DNA of 64,000 bases from Anaerocolumna xylanovorans DSM 12503. Its GTDB lineage: Bacteria; Bacillota; Clostridia; Lachnospirales; Lachnospiraceae. Positions 16,790 through 24,689 of this stretch are shown here, in pieces; within the stretch, counting starts at the first letter, position 1, and every line of letters begins with the position of its first letter. The notes beneath the pieces were generated by a model that saw only the letters and a program-made list of their open reading frames with translations, was not told the origin of the DNA and did not search any database. The position numbers and the translations under genes were made by a program. The stretch covers positions 279,251-343,250 of the forward strand of contig NZ_FRFD01000006.1 of NCBI RefSeq assembly GCF_900143645.1. Reading direction: 5' to 3'.

Positions 16790-16818
16790 TTGACAGCAGT
16801 AGTATGCTTTGATATAAT
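16790..16818 (+). promoter_or_regulatory. Consensus promoter for the NlpC/P60 wall hydrolase gene
   Basis: TTGACA at 16790-16795, 17-base spacer, TATAAT at 16813-16818: an exact consensus sigma-A promoter. It gives a leader of about 108 bases. Confidence 0.85.
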
Positions 16819-16932
16819 AACCTCATGATATTTAATAATTTCGTAACATTTAATAAAGAGTTATACTAACGATAACATACATTTAATTGAATTGTTACAT
16901 TCGCATAAAACCGTAAGGAGGTTACATGTCAA

Positions 16933-18219
16933 ATGCTAAAGAGTACTGCTGTTAAGGTATCTTTGTGTACTGCTGCATTGTTCTTTTCCCTGGGTGCGGG
17001 AATAAGGGTTCAGGCAGCAGAGAGTATTTCGGACACTGGGCTGGCAGGAATAACGCCTGTTCTTGATAGTTATTACGTGGCTACTGCAGAGGTAGAAAAG
17101 GGAGAAGCGGAAGAATTACTGGATTCCTTTGCAAAACAGAAAGAAGAGCCAAGCAGCAATGAAGTGAAAAAGGTAGTATCGCCTTACGCAAATCTGGGAA
17201 TTTCCGTAGCAGACAATTATGTTAATATCCGAAAGGAAGCCAATACGGAAAGTGAAATCGTAGGTAAGCTGTATAAGGGATGTGCGACAGACATTCTTGC
17301 AAGAAAAGGTGACTGGGTTAAGATTAAATCCGGTAAGGTAAAAGGTTATATCAATGCAGATTTTTTAGCTATTGGTACGGAAGCAGAAAAGCTGGTTGAT
17401 GAATATGCAGATAAATATGCTACTGTAAATACACAAACCTTATTTGTAAGAGAAAAGCCCGGAACGGATAAGACCATAGTTACCATGGTACCGCAGGGTG
17501 AAACCTATTATATATCAAAAGAATTCAAAAAATGGGCCAAAATTGAAATCGATCAAGGCGAAAGCGGATTCGTATCGAAGGATTACATAACAATAGATGT
17601 AAAATTTAAGTATGCTATCTCCATTGAAGAAGAAATGGCTAAGATAGCGGCAGAAAAGGCAGCGAAGAAAGCAGAGGCTGACAGGCTTGCAGCTCTTGCA
17701 CAGGAACGTGAAGAGCGGAGACAGAGGGAAGAGGCATCAAAGTCAACCCAAAGCTCCAGTAATTCAAGCAGTTCCAGTAATTCAAGCAGCTCCAGTAATT
17801 CAAACAGTTCAAGCAGCTCCTCCGGAAGTTCATCGGGAAGCTCCTCTGGTTCCGGAAGCGGGCAGTCTGTTGCAAATTATGCATTAAACTTTGTTGGAAA
17901 TCGCTATGTATGGGGAGGAACAAGCTTAACAAACGGAGCGGATTGTTCCGGCTTTGTATATGCCGTATATTCCCACTTTGGATATGATATTCCAAGGACC
18001 TCCAGAGATCAGGCAGCAAGTGCAGGACATGAAGTAAGCATAAGCAACTTACAGCCGGGAGATTTGATTTTCTACACGAACTCCGGCGGATCGGTAAATC
18101 ATGTTGCAATGTACATAGGCAATGGCCAGGTAGTAAATGCCAGCAATGAAAGAGATGGTATTAAGATATCCAGATATAATTACCGTACACCATATAAGGC
18201 AAGAAGAATAACGAATTAG
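16933..18219 (+). CDS. Secreted SH3b-NlpC/P60 peptidoglycan endopeptidase
   Basis: 428-residue exported wall hydrolase. A signal peptide ends near VQAAE (residue 30). Two bacterial SH3 domains follow (about 88-150 and 155-215), then a charged helix, then a Ser-rich linker of about 45 residues with repeated SSSNS and SGSS units. The C-terminal NlpC/P60 domain has catalytic Cys in ADCSGFVYAVY and His in VNHVAMYIGNG. It would cut the stem peptide of peptidoglycan outside the cell. The start lies 11 bases after AAGGAGG, wider than usual; an out-of-frame ATG at 16926 lies closer (nine codons, stop at 16953). A strong promoter precedes it and a terminator follows. Confidence 0.92.
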   Translation: MLKSTAVKVSLCTAALFFSLGAGIRVQAAESISDTGLAGITPVLDSYYVATAEVEKGEAEELLDSFAKQKEEPSSNEVKKVVSPYANLGISVADNYVNIRKEANTESEIVGKLYKGCATDILARKGDWVKIKSGKVKGYINADFLAIGTEAEKLVDEYADKYATVNTQTLFVREKPGTDKTIVTMVPQGETYYISKEFKKWAKIEIDQGESGFVSKDYITIDVKFKYAISIEEEMAKIAAEKAAKKAEADRLAALAQEREERRQREEASKSTQSSSNSSSSSNSSSSSNSNSSSSSSGSSSGSSSGSGSGQSVANYALNFVGNRYVWGGTSLTNGADCSGFVYAVYSHFGYDIPRTSRDQAASAGHEVSISNLQPGDLIFYTNSGGSVNHVAMYIGNGQVVNASNERDGIKISRYNYRTPYKARRITN

Positions 18220-18226
18220 TATATTT

Positions 18227-18265
18227 GTACCGCAGATAGGTTAAACTAGCTGCGGTACTTTTTCG
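18227..18265 (+). terminator. Terminator after the NlpC/P60 gene
   Basis: A 9-bp stem (GTACCGCAG at 18227-18235 and CTGCGGTAC at 18250-18258) is followed by TTTTTCG. Confidence 0.85.
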
Positions 18266-18479
18266 TTTGTTTAAAAGAATTTTGGCAAGGGTAATTTTCA
18301 AAAAATGACTGTCAAAAGGTGTTTTTGATAGAATTTTTTGATAATTAACAAAAATTATTTCATTTGAAGAAAATAATTTTCCTGAGAAATTGGGATTGAC
18401 AAAACCCGGATTGTACAATGTGCACAAAATATCATCCTACGCAATTGTAAAAATATGGGCATTGAGTAGAGGGGAATCT

Positions 18480-18562
18480 TTATCCAAAAGTTATCCACAA
18501 TAAAAAAGCCTGATTTTTTCCGCTAATGAAAGTTATACACAGAGTTATCCACATTATCCACA
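18480..18562 (+). other. DnaA-box cluster in a 680-base gene-free stretch
   Basis: Exact TTATCCACA boxes lie at 18491-18499, 18545-18553 and 18554-18562. TTATACACA (also matching TTATNCACA) is at 18533-18541, and a near-match TTATCCAAA at 18480-18488. All face the same way, and the last two are directly adjacent. The flanks are very AT-rich. Neither dnaA nor dnaN is near, so this is more likely a DnaA titration or regulatory cluster than oriC. The rest of 18220-18828 holds only short inverted repeats and no convincing gene. Confidence 0.7.
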
Positions 18563-18828
18563 GGTATAAACCACTATTGTGGAATGTGGAGGGAACTGTC
18601 AAGGTAGAAAATTTGTTTTGTAAGTTATGATAATATGAAAAGCATGTAAAATATTTGTAGATAAATGGAAACGAATGTAATTGTCGAAAAACTATCAGAT
18701 ATGACATACAATGATAGGACGATAGTCTGATATTTTAGATGAAGTCGGAACAAGTAGGATAGTAGGAACAGTTCTCTTTTTAATTAACAAAGGAGCGTCA
18801 TGCGTTAGTCCTACTATTCGGAAATAGC

Positions 18829-18857
18829 TTGTCACATATACGGGCGTGTGTTATAAT
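18829..18857 (+). promoter_or_regulatory. Promoter for hpf
   Basis: TTGTCA at 18829-18834, 17-base spacer, TATAAT at 18852-18857, 45 bases before the hpf start. Confidence 0.7.
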
Positions 18858-18902
18858 AATGTTAAGCAATAGTAATATAAAAGTTAAAAGGAGTTGATTC
18901 AT

Positions 18903-19430
18903 ATGCGTTTTATAATAAGCGGCAAAAACATCGAGGTAACAGAAGGTCTCAAAACAGCGGTATATGAAAAGATTGGAAAGCTTGAAAAATATTTCACTCC
19001 TGATACTGAAATCCATGTAACAATGAGTGTCGAAAAAGAAAGGCAGAAAATAGAAGTAACCATACCCATGAAAGGAAGCATGGTAAGAGCGGAACAGACC
19101 AGCACGGATATGTATGTTTCTATTGATCTTGTAGAAGAGATTATAGAGCGTCAATTAAGAAAATATAAAAATAAGCTGATTGAACAAAAGCAGGCTATCA
19201 TAAATTTGAATCAGGAATTTATTGATGATTCTTATGAGGAAGAGAATAGCATTAAGATTATCCGTACAAAGAAATTCGCAATCAAACCCATGGATCCGGA
19301 AGAAGCTTGCGTTCAGATGGAGTTATTAGGTCACAACTTCTTTGTATACCGCAATGCGGAAACCGATGAGGTGAATGTGGTCTATAAACGTAAGGGCAAT
19401 ACTTATGGTTTAATTGAACCGGAATTCTAG
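18903..19430 (+). CDS. hpf: Long-form ribosome hibernation promoting factor
   Basis: 175-residue long HPF that pairs 70S ribosomes into inactive 100S dimers. The N-terminal HPF/YfiA domain covers about 1-100 (FIISGKNIEVTEGLK at the start). After a linker, the C-terminal dimerisation domain (IIRTKKFAIKPMDPEEACVQ, then GHNFFVYRNAETDEVNVVYK) fills about 116-175. ATG at 18903 follows AAAAGGAG by ten bases; a TTG at 18894 overlaps that site and is rejected. It has its own promoter and terminator and lies upstream of secA, the common Firmicute order. Confidence 0.93.
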   Translation: MRFIISGKNIEVTEGLKTAVYEKIGKLEKYFTPDTEIHVTMSVEKERQKIEVTIPMKGSMVRAEQTSTDMYVSIDLVEEIIERQLRKYKNKLIEQKQAIINLNQEFIDDSYEEENSIKIIRTKKFAIKPMDPEEACVQMELLGHNFFVYRNAETDEVNVVYKRKGNTYGLIEPEF

Positions 19431-19476
19431 ACAGGATAAAGAAGCAGTAATAGTAAAGAAAATATCAGATTAATCA

Positions 19477-19505
19477 GGGGGACTGTTAGTACAGCCCCCT
19501 TTTTA
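19477..19505 (+). terminator. Terminator after hpf
   Basis: GGGGG/CCCCC and CTGT/ACAG arms (one bulged A) around a four-base loop are followed by TTTTT. Confidence 0.85.
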
Positions 19506-19587
19506 GTGTTAATTCTGAAATAATATCGTTTAATGCTATAAATTATAGGAATAAATGGTAAGTAAAAGGGCTTTTCTTATAAAATGG

Positions 19588-19616
19588 TTGCTAACTAACT
19601 GGGGAAATGATACAAT
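19588..19616 (+). promoter_or_regulatory. Putative promoter for secA
   Basis: TTGCTA at 19588-19593, 17-base spacer, TACAAT at 19611-19616, about 70 bases before secA. Confidence 0.55.
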
Positions 19617-19689
19617 GTATTTTATGAAAAAATTATTTGACCAGAATTAAATCTTAGCACCCATTGAAATAAATACAGGAGTGAATAAT

Positions 19690-22260
19690 ATGAGTCTCGT
19701 AACGAAAATTTTTGGTACACACAGTCAAAGGGAAATTAAGCTTATTATGCCCATTGTAGACCAGATCGAGGCATTGGAACCTTCCATTAAGGCATTATCC
19801 GATGCAGAACTAAGAAATAAAACCGTTGAATTTAAGAATAGGCTAAAGAACGGTGAAACGCTGGATGATATCCTGCCGGAAGCTTATGCGGTAGTAAGGG
19901 AAGCGGCGGTAAGGACACTGGGACAGAGACCTTTTCCTGTGCAGATATTAGGAGGCATTATTCTTCATCAGGGAAGAATCTCCGAAATGAAGACTGGTGA
20001 AGGTAAGACACTTACTTCAACATTTCCCGCCTACTTAAATGCACTTGAGGGTGAAGGCGTACACATTGTTACTGTAAATGATTATCTTGCAAAGCGTGAC
20101 TCCGAATGGATGGGACAGATTCATGAATTTTTAGGTCTTAAAGTAGGTGTTATCCTAAACAACATGGACAACGACCAGAGAAGAGAAGCCTACGCCTGTG
20201 ATATCACTTATGCAACCAACAATGAACTTGGATTTGATTATTTAAGAGATAACATGGTTATCTATAAAGAACAGCTTGTACAGCGGAAACTGCACTATGC
20301 CATTATCGATGAGGTGGATTCCGTATTAATTGATGAAGCCAGAACTCCTCTTATTATATCAGGACAGAGCGGCAAATCCACAAAGCTCTATGAAGCCTGT
20401 GACATCTTAGCAAGACAGCTTACGAAGGGCAAAGTAAGCGGAGAGCTTACCAAAATGGCTGCTCTTATGAATGAGGATGTAGAAGAAGAAGGCGATTTCG
20501 TAGTAAATGAAAAGGACAAATTAGTCAATCTTACTGCGGAGGGTGTGGAAAAGGTAGAGAATTTCTTCCATCTTGAGAATCTTGCGGACCCGGAGAATTT
20601 GGAAATACAGCACAATATTATATTAGCCCTAAGAGCCCATTACCTTATGGCAAGGGATAAGGACTATGTGGTAAAGGATGATGAAGTCCTCATTGTAGAT
20701 GAGTTCACAGGCCGTATCATGCCCGGACGAAGATATTCAGACGGTCTTCACCAGGCCATTGAAGCCAAGGAAAAGGTTAAGGTAAAGAGAGAAAGTAAGA
20801 CCTTGGCAACGATTACTTTCCAGAACTTCTTCAATAAATATGCCAAGAAATCCGGTATGACAGGTACTGCCCTTACAGAGGAAAAGGAATTCCGTAACAT
20901 CTATGGAATGGACGTTATTGAAGTGCCTACCAATATATCGGTAGCACGTATTGACAGACAGGATGCGGTTTATAAGACCAAAAGAGAGAAACTGAATGCT
21001 GTCGTAGAAGAGATTGTAGAATCTCACAAAAAGGGCCAGCCGGTGCTGGTTGGTACCATTACCATTGAAGCTTCCGAGGAATTGAGTGAGCTCTTAAAGA
21101 AAAAGAACGTTCCTCATAAGGTATTGAATGCCAAATTCCACGAGCTGGAAGCTGAAATTATAGCAGATGCCGGACAGGCAGGCGCTGTAACCATCGCTAC
21201 CAATATGGCAGGCCGTGGTACCGATATTAAGCTTGGTGCCGGTGTGGTAGATCTTGGCGGACTTAAGATAATCGGTACAGAGCGTCATGAATCCAGACGT
21301 ATTGATAACCAGTTAAGAGGACGTGCCGGTCGTCAGGGAGATCCGGGTGAATCCCGCTTCTATATTTCCCTGGAAGACGATTTAATGAGACTCTTTGGTT
21401 CCGAGCGTTTGATGAGTATGTTTAACTCCTTGGGTCTTCCGGAAGGAGAACAGATTGAGCATAATATGTTAAGCAGTGCCATCGAAAAGGCACAGACGAA
21501 GATAGAAAATAACAACTATGGTATCCGTAAGAATCTCTTGGAATATGACCAGGTAAATAATGAGCAGAGAGAAATTATCTACAAGGAAAGAAGAAGAGTT
21601 CTTGACGGCGAAAGCATGAGAGATACTGTATTCAAAATGATAACCGATACGGTAGAGGATTGTGTAAACACTTGTATCAGTGATGACCAGCTTGCAGAAA
21701 ACTGGGATTTGAATGAGCTTAATGATATGCTGCTTCCTATCATACCCCTGGAGCCGATTGTATTGGATGCACAAGAGCTTGACCGCATGAAGAAGGCTCC
21801 CCTGATGCAGAAGCTAAAAGAAGATGCTATCAAGTTATATGAAGATAAAGAAGCAGAGTTCCCTGAAAAAGAGCAGCTTCGTGAGGTAGAGCGTGTAATT
21901 CTGTTAAGAGTTATTGACCGTAAGTGGATGGACCATATTGATGATATGGATCAGTTACGCCAGGGTATTGGTCTTCAGGCATATGGACAGAGAGATCCTT
22001 TGGTGGAATTTAAGTTCATGGGCTTTGAAATGTTTGACGAAATGACAAATGCTATCAGAGAAGATACTATTAAGGCCCTGATGCATGTAAGAATTGAGCA
22101 GAATGTAGAAAGAGAGCAGGTAGCAAAGGTTACAGGAACCAATAAGGATGATTCTCTTCAGCAGGGACCTGTAAGAAGAACCGGCAAGAAGGTACAGCCT
22201 AATGATCCCTGTCCTTGCGGAAGCGGCAAGAAATATAAGTTCTGCTGCGGAAGGAACTAA
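19690..22260 (+). CDS. secA: Preprotein translocase ATPase SecA
   Basis: Motor ATPase that pushes preproteins through SecYEG. The start is ATG at 19690 behind CAGGAGTG (a GTG at 19681 overlaps that site), giving 856 residues. Visible features are Walker A MKTGEGKTLTS near residue 102, the DEAD-like motif IIDEVDSVLIDEARTPLI near 205, TNMAGRGTDIKLG near 511, RRIDNQLRGRAGRQGDPGES near 535, and a C-terminal SecB/lipid zinc motif CPCGSGKKYKFCCG. prfB follows after 30 bases. No second SecA is in the window. Confidence 0.97.
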   Translation: MSLVTKIFGTHSQREIKLIMPIVDQIEALEPSIKALSDAELRNKTVEFKNRLKNGETLDDILPEAYAVVREAAVRTLGQRPFPVQILGGIILHQGRISEMKTGEGKTLTSTFPAYLNALEGEGVHIVTVNDYLAKRDSEWMGQIHEFLGLKVGVILNNMDNDQRREAYACDITYATNNELGFDYLRDNMVIYKEQLVQRKLHYAIIDEVDSVLIDEARTPLIISGQSGKSTKLYEACDILARQLTKGKVSGELTKMAALMNEDVEEEGDFVVNEKDKLVNLTAEGVEKVENFFHLENLADPENLEIQHNIILALRAHYLMARDKDYVVKDDEVLIVDEFTGRIMPGRRYSDGLHQAIEAKEKVKVKRESKTLATITFQNFFNKYAKKSGMTGTALTEEKEFRNIYGMDVIEVPTNISVARIDRQDAVYKTKREKLNAVVEEIVESHKKGQPVLVGTITIEASEELSELLKKKNVPHKVLNAKFHELEAEIIADAGQAGAVTIATNMAGRGTDIKLGAGVVDLGGLKIIGTERHESRRIDNQLRGRAGRQGDPGESRFYISLEDDLMRLFGSERLMSMFNSLGLPEGEQIEHNMLSSAIEKAQTKIENNNYGIRKNLLEYDQVNNEQREIIYKERRRVLDGESMRDTVFKMITDTVEDCVNTCISDDQLAENWDLNELNDMLLPIIPLEPIVLDAQELDRMKKAPLMQKLKEDAIKLYEDKEAEFPEKEQLREVERVILLRVIDRKWMDHIDDMDQLRQGIGLQAYGQRDPLVEFKFMGFEMFDEMTNAIREDTIKALMHVRIEQNVEREQVAKVTGTNKDDSLQQGPVRRTGKKVQPNDPCPCGSGKKYKFCCGRN

Positions 22261-22290
22261 ATACCGGGCTTTTGGGAAAGAGGTGATAGA

Positions 22291-23410
22291 GTGGTTGAAT
22301 TAGACCAGATGAAATATACGTTAAATACGTACAAACAGCCATTACTTGAAGTGGGGGATTCACTTTGACCTGGCTAATAAGCTAGAGCGTATCGATATGA
22401 TTGAGCATATCATGGAGGAGCCGGGCTTTTGGGATTCGCCGGATAAATCTTCGGGATATGTGAAGGAATTAAAGAACCTGAAGGATATTGTAGGAGAGTA
22501 CAATGGTCTGAAACAGGGATATGAGGACATAGAGACTCTGCTGGAAATGGCATATGAAACAGAAGATGGGTCTTTGATTCCGGAAATACAGGCGGAGCTT
22601 GATAAATTTACCGAAGATTTAGAAGAGATGCGGCTTAATACACTGCTCTCCGGTGAATATGATAAAGACAATGCCATAGTAACCCTCCATGCGGGGGCTG
22701 GCGGAACAGAGAGCTGTGACTGGGCAAGCATGCTGTTTCGAATGTATCAGAAATGGGCTGATAAAAAAGGTTTCGAAACCCAAGTGCTGGATTATCTGGA
22801 TGGGGAGGAAGCTGGAATTAAGTCGGTAACCTTTCAGATAAACGGATTGAATGCCTTTGGACATTTAAAATCCGAAAGAGGTGTTCACAGGCTGGTTCGT
22901 ATATCACCTTTTAATGCAGCAGGAAAACGCCAAACCTCTTTTGTGTCCTGCGATGTAATGCCGGACATTGAAGAAGATACGGGAATTGAGATTGACGAAG
23001 GGGACTTAAGGATTGATACTTACCGTTCCAGCGGTGCCGGCGGGCAGCATGTTAACAAAACTTCGTCCGCTATCCGTATAACCCATATCCCTAGCGGGAT
23101 CGTCGTTCAATGCCAGAATGAACGTTCACAGTTCCAGAACAAGGATAAAGCGATGCAGATGTTAAAGGCAAAGCTATATCTTTTAAAGCAGCAGGAGAAT
23201 CAGGAAAAGGAATCAGGAATCCGCGGTGAAATAAAAGACATTGCATGGGGAAGCCAGATAAGATCCTATGTTATGCAGCCTTATACCATGGTGAAGGACC
23301 ATCGCACCAATATGGAAATCGGAAATGCAGCCAGTGTTCTGGACGGTAATCTGGATCCTTTCATTAATGCTTATTTAAAGTGGGCCAGCATTGGCCAGAC
23401 AAAAGAATAA
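22291..23410 (+). CDS. prfB: Peptide chain release factor 2 with programmed +1 frameshift
   Basis: RF2, which ends translation at UGA and UAA. Translation starts at GTG 22291 (AAGAGGTGAT upstream), runs 25 codons to an in-frame TGA at 22366, and shifts +1 at CTT-TGA-C into the long frame to 23410 (372 residues in all). Both RF2 signatures are present: the stop-codon tripeptide SPF in RISPFNAAGKR and the peptidyl-tRNA hydrolysis loop in SSGAGGQHVNK. Annotators often miss the first 25 codons because of the stop. The secA-prfB order is conserved in Firmicutes. Confidence 0.95.
22353..22369 (+). promoter_or_regulatory. prfB autoregulatory frameshift site
   Basis: GGGGG (22353-22357) acts as the internal Shine-Dalgarno, followed by the CTT TGA C slip site (22363-22369). 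Low RF2 gives slow UGA recognition, slippage and more RF2. The spacing between GGGGG and CTT is five bases, two longer than the classic E. coli site. Confidence 0.9.
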
Positions 23411-23448
23411 CAGACACAGTTTGTTCAAATGAAAAGGGGGTACCGCAT

Positions 23449-23922
23449 ATGATTGCAAAACAGTCTCTGCAGACAAAGCAGGTTATATTTACTTTGAATG
23501 ATGAAGAATTTGGACTGGATATTATGGTTGTTAATGCTATTGAAAAATTCACGGATTTAATTCCTGTTCCTAATGCACCAGCTTATATTCACGGCATAAT
23601 GAATTTAAGAGGGGATGTAATTCCGGTTTTCTCACTAAGAAGAAAATTTGGCTTACCAGATAAACCTGTCACAGAAGACTCCAGACTGATTATCACAAAA
23701 TCGAATGGAATACTTATGGCTTTTGAAGTGGATGGTGTAAAAGAAATCATCGAAATACCCCCTGAAAATATCAGTGAGACCCCTGCTATTGTAAGAGGAA
23801 TCAATACAACCTACATTCGAAATGTTGCCAATATGAATGGAAGAATGGTAATATTACTGGATCATGACGGGATTTTGTCCTCAAATGAGCAGGAAAAAAT
23901 CGAAAATATATTGGCTAGGTAA
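23449..23922 (+). CDS. cheW: CheW-type chemotaxis coupling protein
   Basis: 157-residue single CheW domain that would link chemoreceptors to CheA. The core reads FTLNDEEFGLDIMVVNAI at the start, AYIHGIMNLRGDVIPVFSLR near 43-62 (the conserved NLRG turn), and GIVRGIN- and LLDHDGIL-like segments toward the end. ATG at 23449 has AAGGGGG upstream; a longer frame from 23380 overlaps prfB and lacks a ribosome site. No che genes adjoin, so it is an orphan; whether it serves the main chemotaxis array is unknown. Confidence 0.88.
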   Translation: MIAKQSLQTKQVIFTLNDEEFGLDIMVVNAIEKFTDLIPVPNAPAYIHGIMNLRGDVIPVFSLRRKFGLPDKPVTEDSRLIITKSNGILMAFEVDGVKEIIEIPPENISETPAIVRGINTTYIRNVANMNGRMVILLDHDGILSSNEQEKIENILAR

Positions 23923-23965
23923 GCTTATCAAACTGTTGTAAAAGTAAAGTAAATATTTATAGAAG

Positions 23966-24010
23966 CTCCATGGCTTTCCGGCAATCTAAAGGAAGGACAT
24001 GGAGTTTTTT
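23966..24010 (+). terminator. Terminator after cheW
   Basis: CTCCATG (23966-23972) pairs with CATGGAG (23998-24004), with further pairing inside, followed by TTTTTT. Confidence 0.85.
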
Positions 24011-24114
24011 GATTTACAGGAAGATTTTGAATTGTGCATTTTGAGCAAAAGGAACAGTTAAAAACTTAAAAAATGCATATTTTGTCTTAAGATTGATAAT
24101 TTATTCAAAAACTG

Positions 24115-24143
24115 TTGCATTTGAGCATAATATATGCTAAGAT
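24115..24143 (+). promoter_or_regulatory. Promoter with embedded palindrome for the ACT-hom-apgM-lysC operon
   Basis: TTGCAT at 24115-24120, 17-base spacer, TAAGAT at 24138-24143. A perfect inverted repeat AGCATA-ATA-TATGCT (24124-24138) lies inside the spacer, a typical operator position. Confidence 0.5.
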
Positions 24144-24216
24144 ATCTTTCTGTGAAAGACAGTTGTATCTCATATACATACAATAGATAACAGGAATGAT
24201 AAGGAGAAGCGTCCAT

Positions 24217-24657
24217 ATGGATGAAGGAAAATACTTCATTGTCAAGAAAAAAGCAGTACCGGAGGTTCTTCTAAAGGTAGTGGAAGCAAAAAGGCTTTTA
24301 GACTCTGAGAAGGTGTTTACGGTACAGGAAGCAGCTGATATAGTAGGAATCAGCAGAAGCTCCTTTTATAAATATAAAGACGATATCTTTCCTTTTCATG
24401 AGAACACAAGAGGAAAGACAATTACCTTTATGCTGCAAATTGATGATAAGCCGGGTATCTTATCCGGTGTGTTAAATTGCATATCACAAAATGGTGTAAA
24501 TATATTGACCATACATCAGAGTATTCCTGTTAATGGGATTGCATCCCTGACATTAAGCATAGAGATACCGGGTCAATTTGAAAATACGGCAATAATTTTT
24601 GAGGCCATTGAGGCTTTGGATGGAATACATTATACCAAAATCTTAGCAAGAGAGTAG
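24217..24657 (+). CDS. ACT-domain regulatory protein (PheB / UPF0735 type)
   Basis: 146-residue protein. A short N-terminal helix-turn-helix-like part (VQEAADIVGISRSSFYKYKDD, about 38-58) precedes an ACT domain (FMLQIDDKPGILSGVLNCIS at about 70-89, with the DKPG ligand turn). ACT domains bind amino acids, so it may sense an aspartate-family amino acid for the operon it heads. ATG at 24217 is preceded by AAGGAGAAG; an earlier ATG at 24196 overlaps that site. hom follows 32 bases later. Family members have been called chorismate mutase PheB, but no catalytic evidence is visible. Confidence 0.85.
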   Translation: MDEGKYFIVKKKAVPEVLLKVVEAKRLLDSEKVFTVQEAADIVGISRSSFYKYKDDIFPFHENTRGKTITFMLQIDDKPGILSGVLNCISQNGVNILTIHQSIPVNGIASLTLSIEIPGQFENTAIIFEAIEALDGIHYTKILARE

Positions 24658-24689
24658 CAGGGAATAATAACTGATAGAAAGGAGTTTAC

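Noticed and set aside
17750..17865. Short direct repeats that resemble a repeat array
   Set aside because: These are serine codons of a protein linker, not a CRISPR or tandem array with spacers.
17639..18109. 156-residue minus-strand frame in the NlpC/P60 gene
   Set aside because: It is the complement of the Ser-rich linker and hydrolase domain; its composition mirrors the repeated serine codons.
18480..18562. The DnaA boxes as the chromosomal origin
   Set aside because: dnaA, dnaN, rpmH or gyrase genes are not nearby; only co-directional boxes are seen and no clear unwinding repeat array.
18789..18808. AGGAG followed by ATG CGT TAG as a two-codon minigene leader of hpf
   Set aside because: It lies upstream of the hpf promoter at 18829, so it would not be in the hpf transcript; chance is enough.
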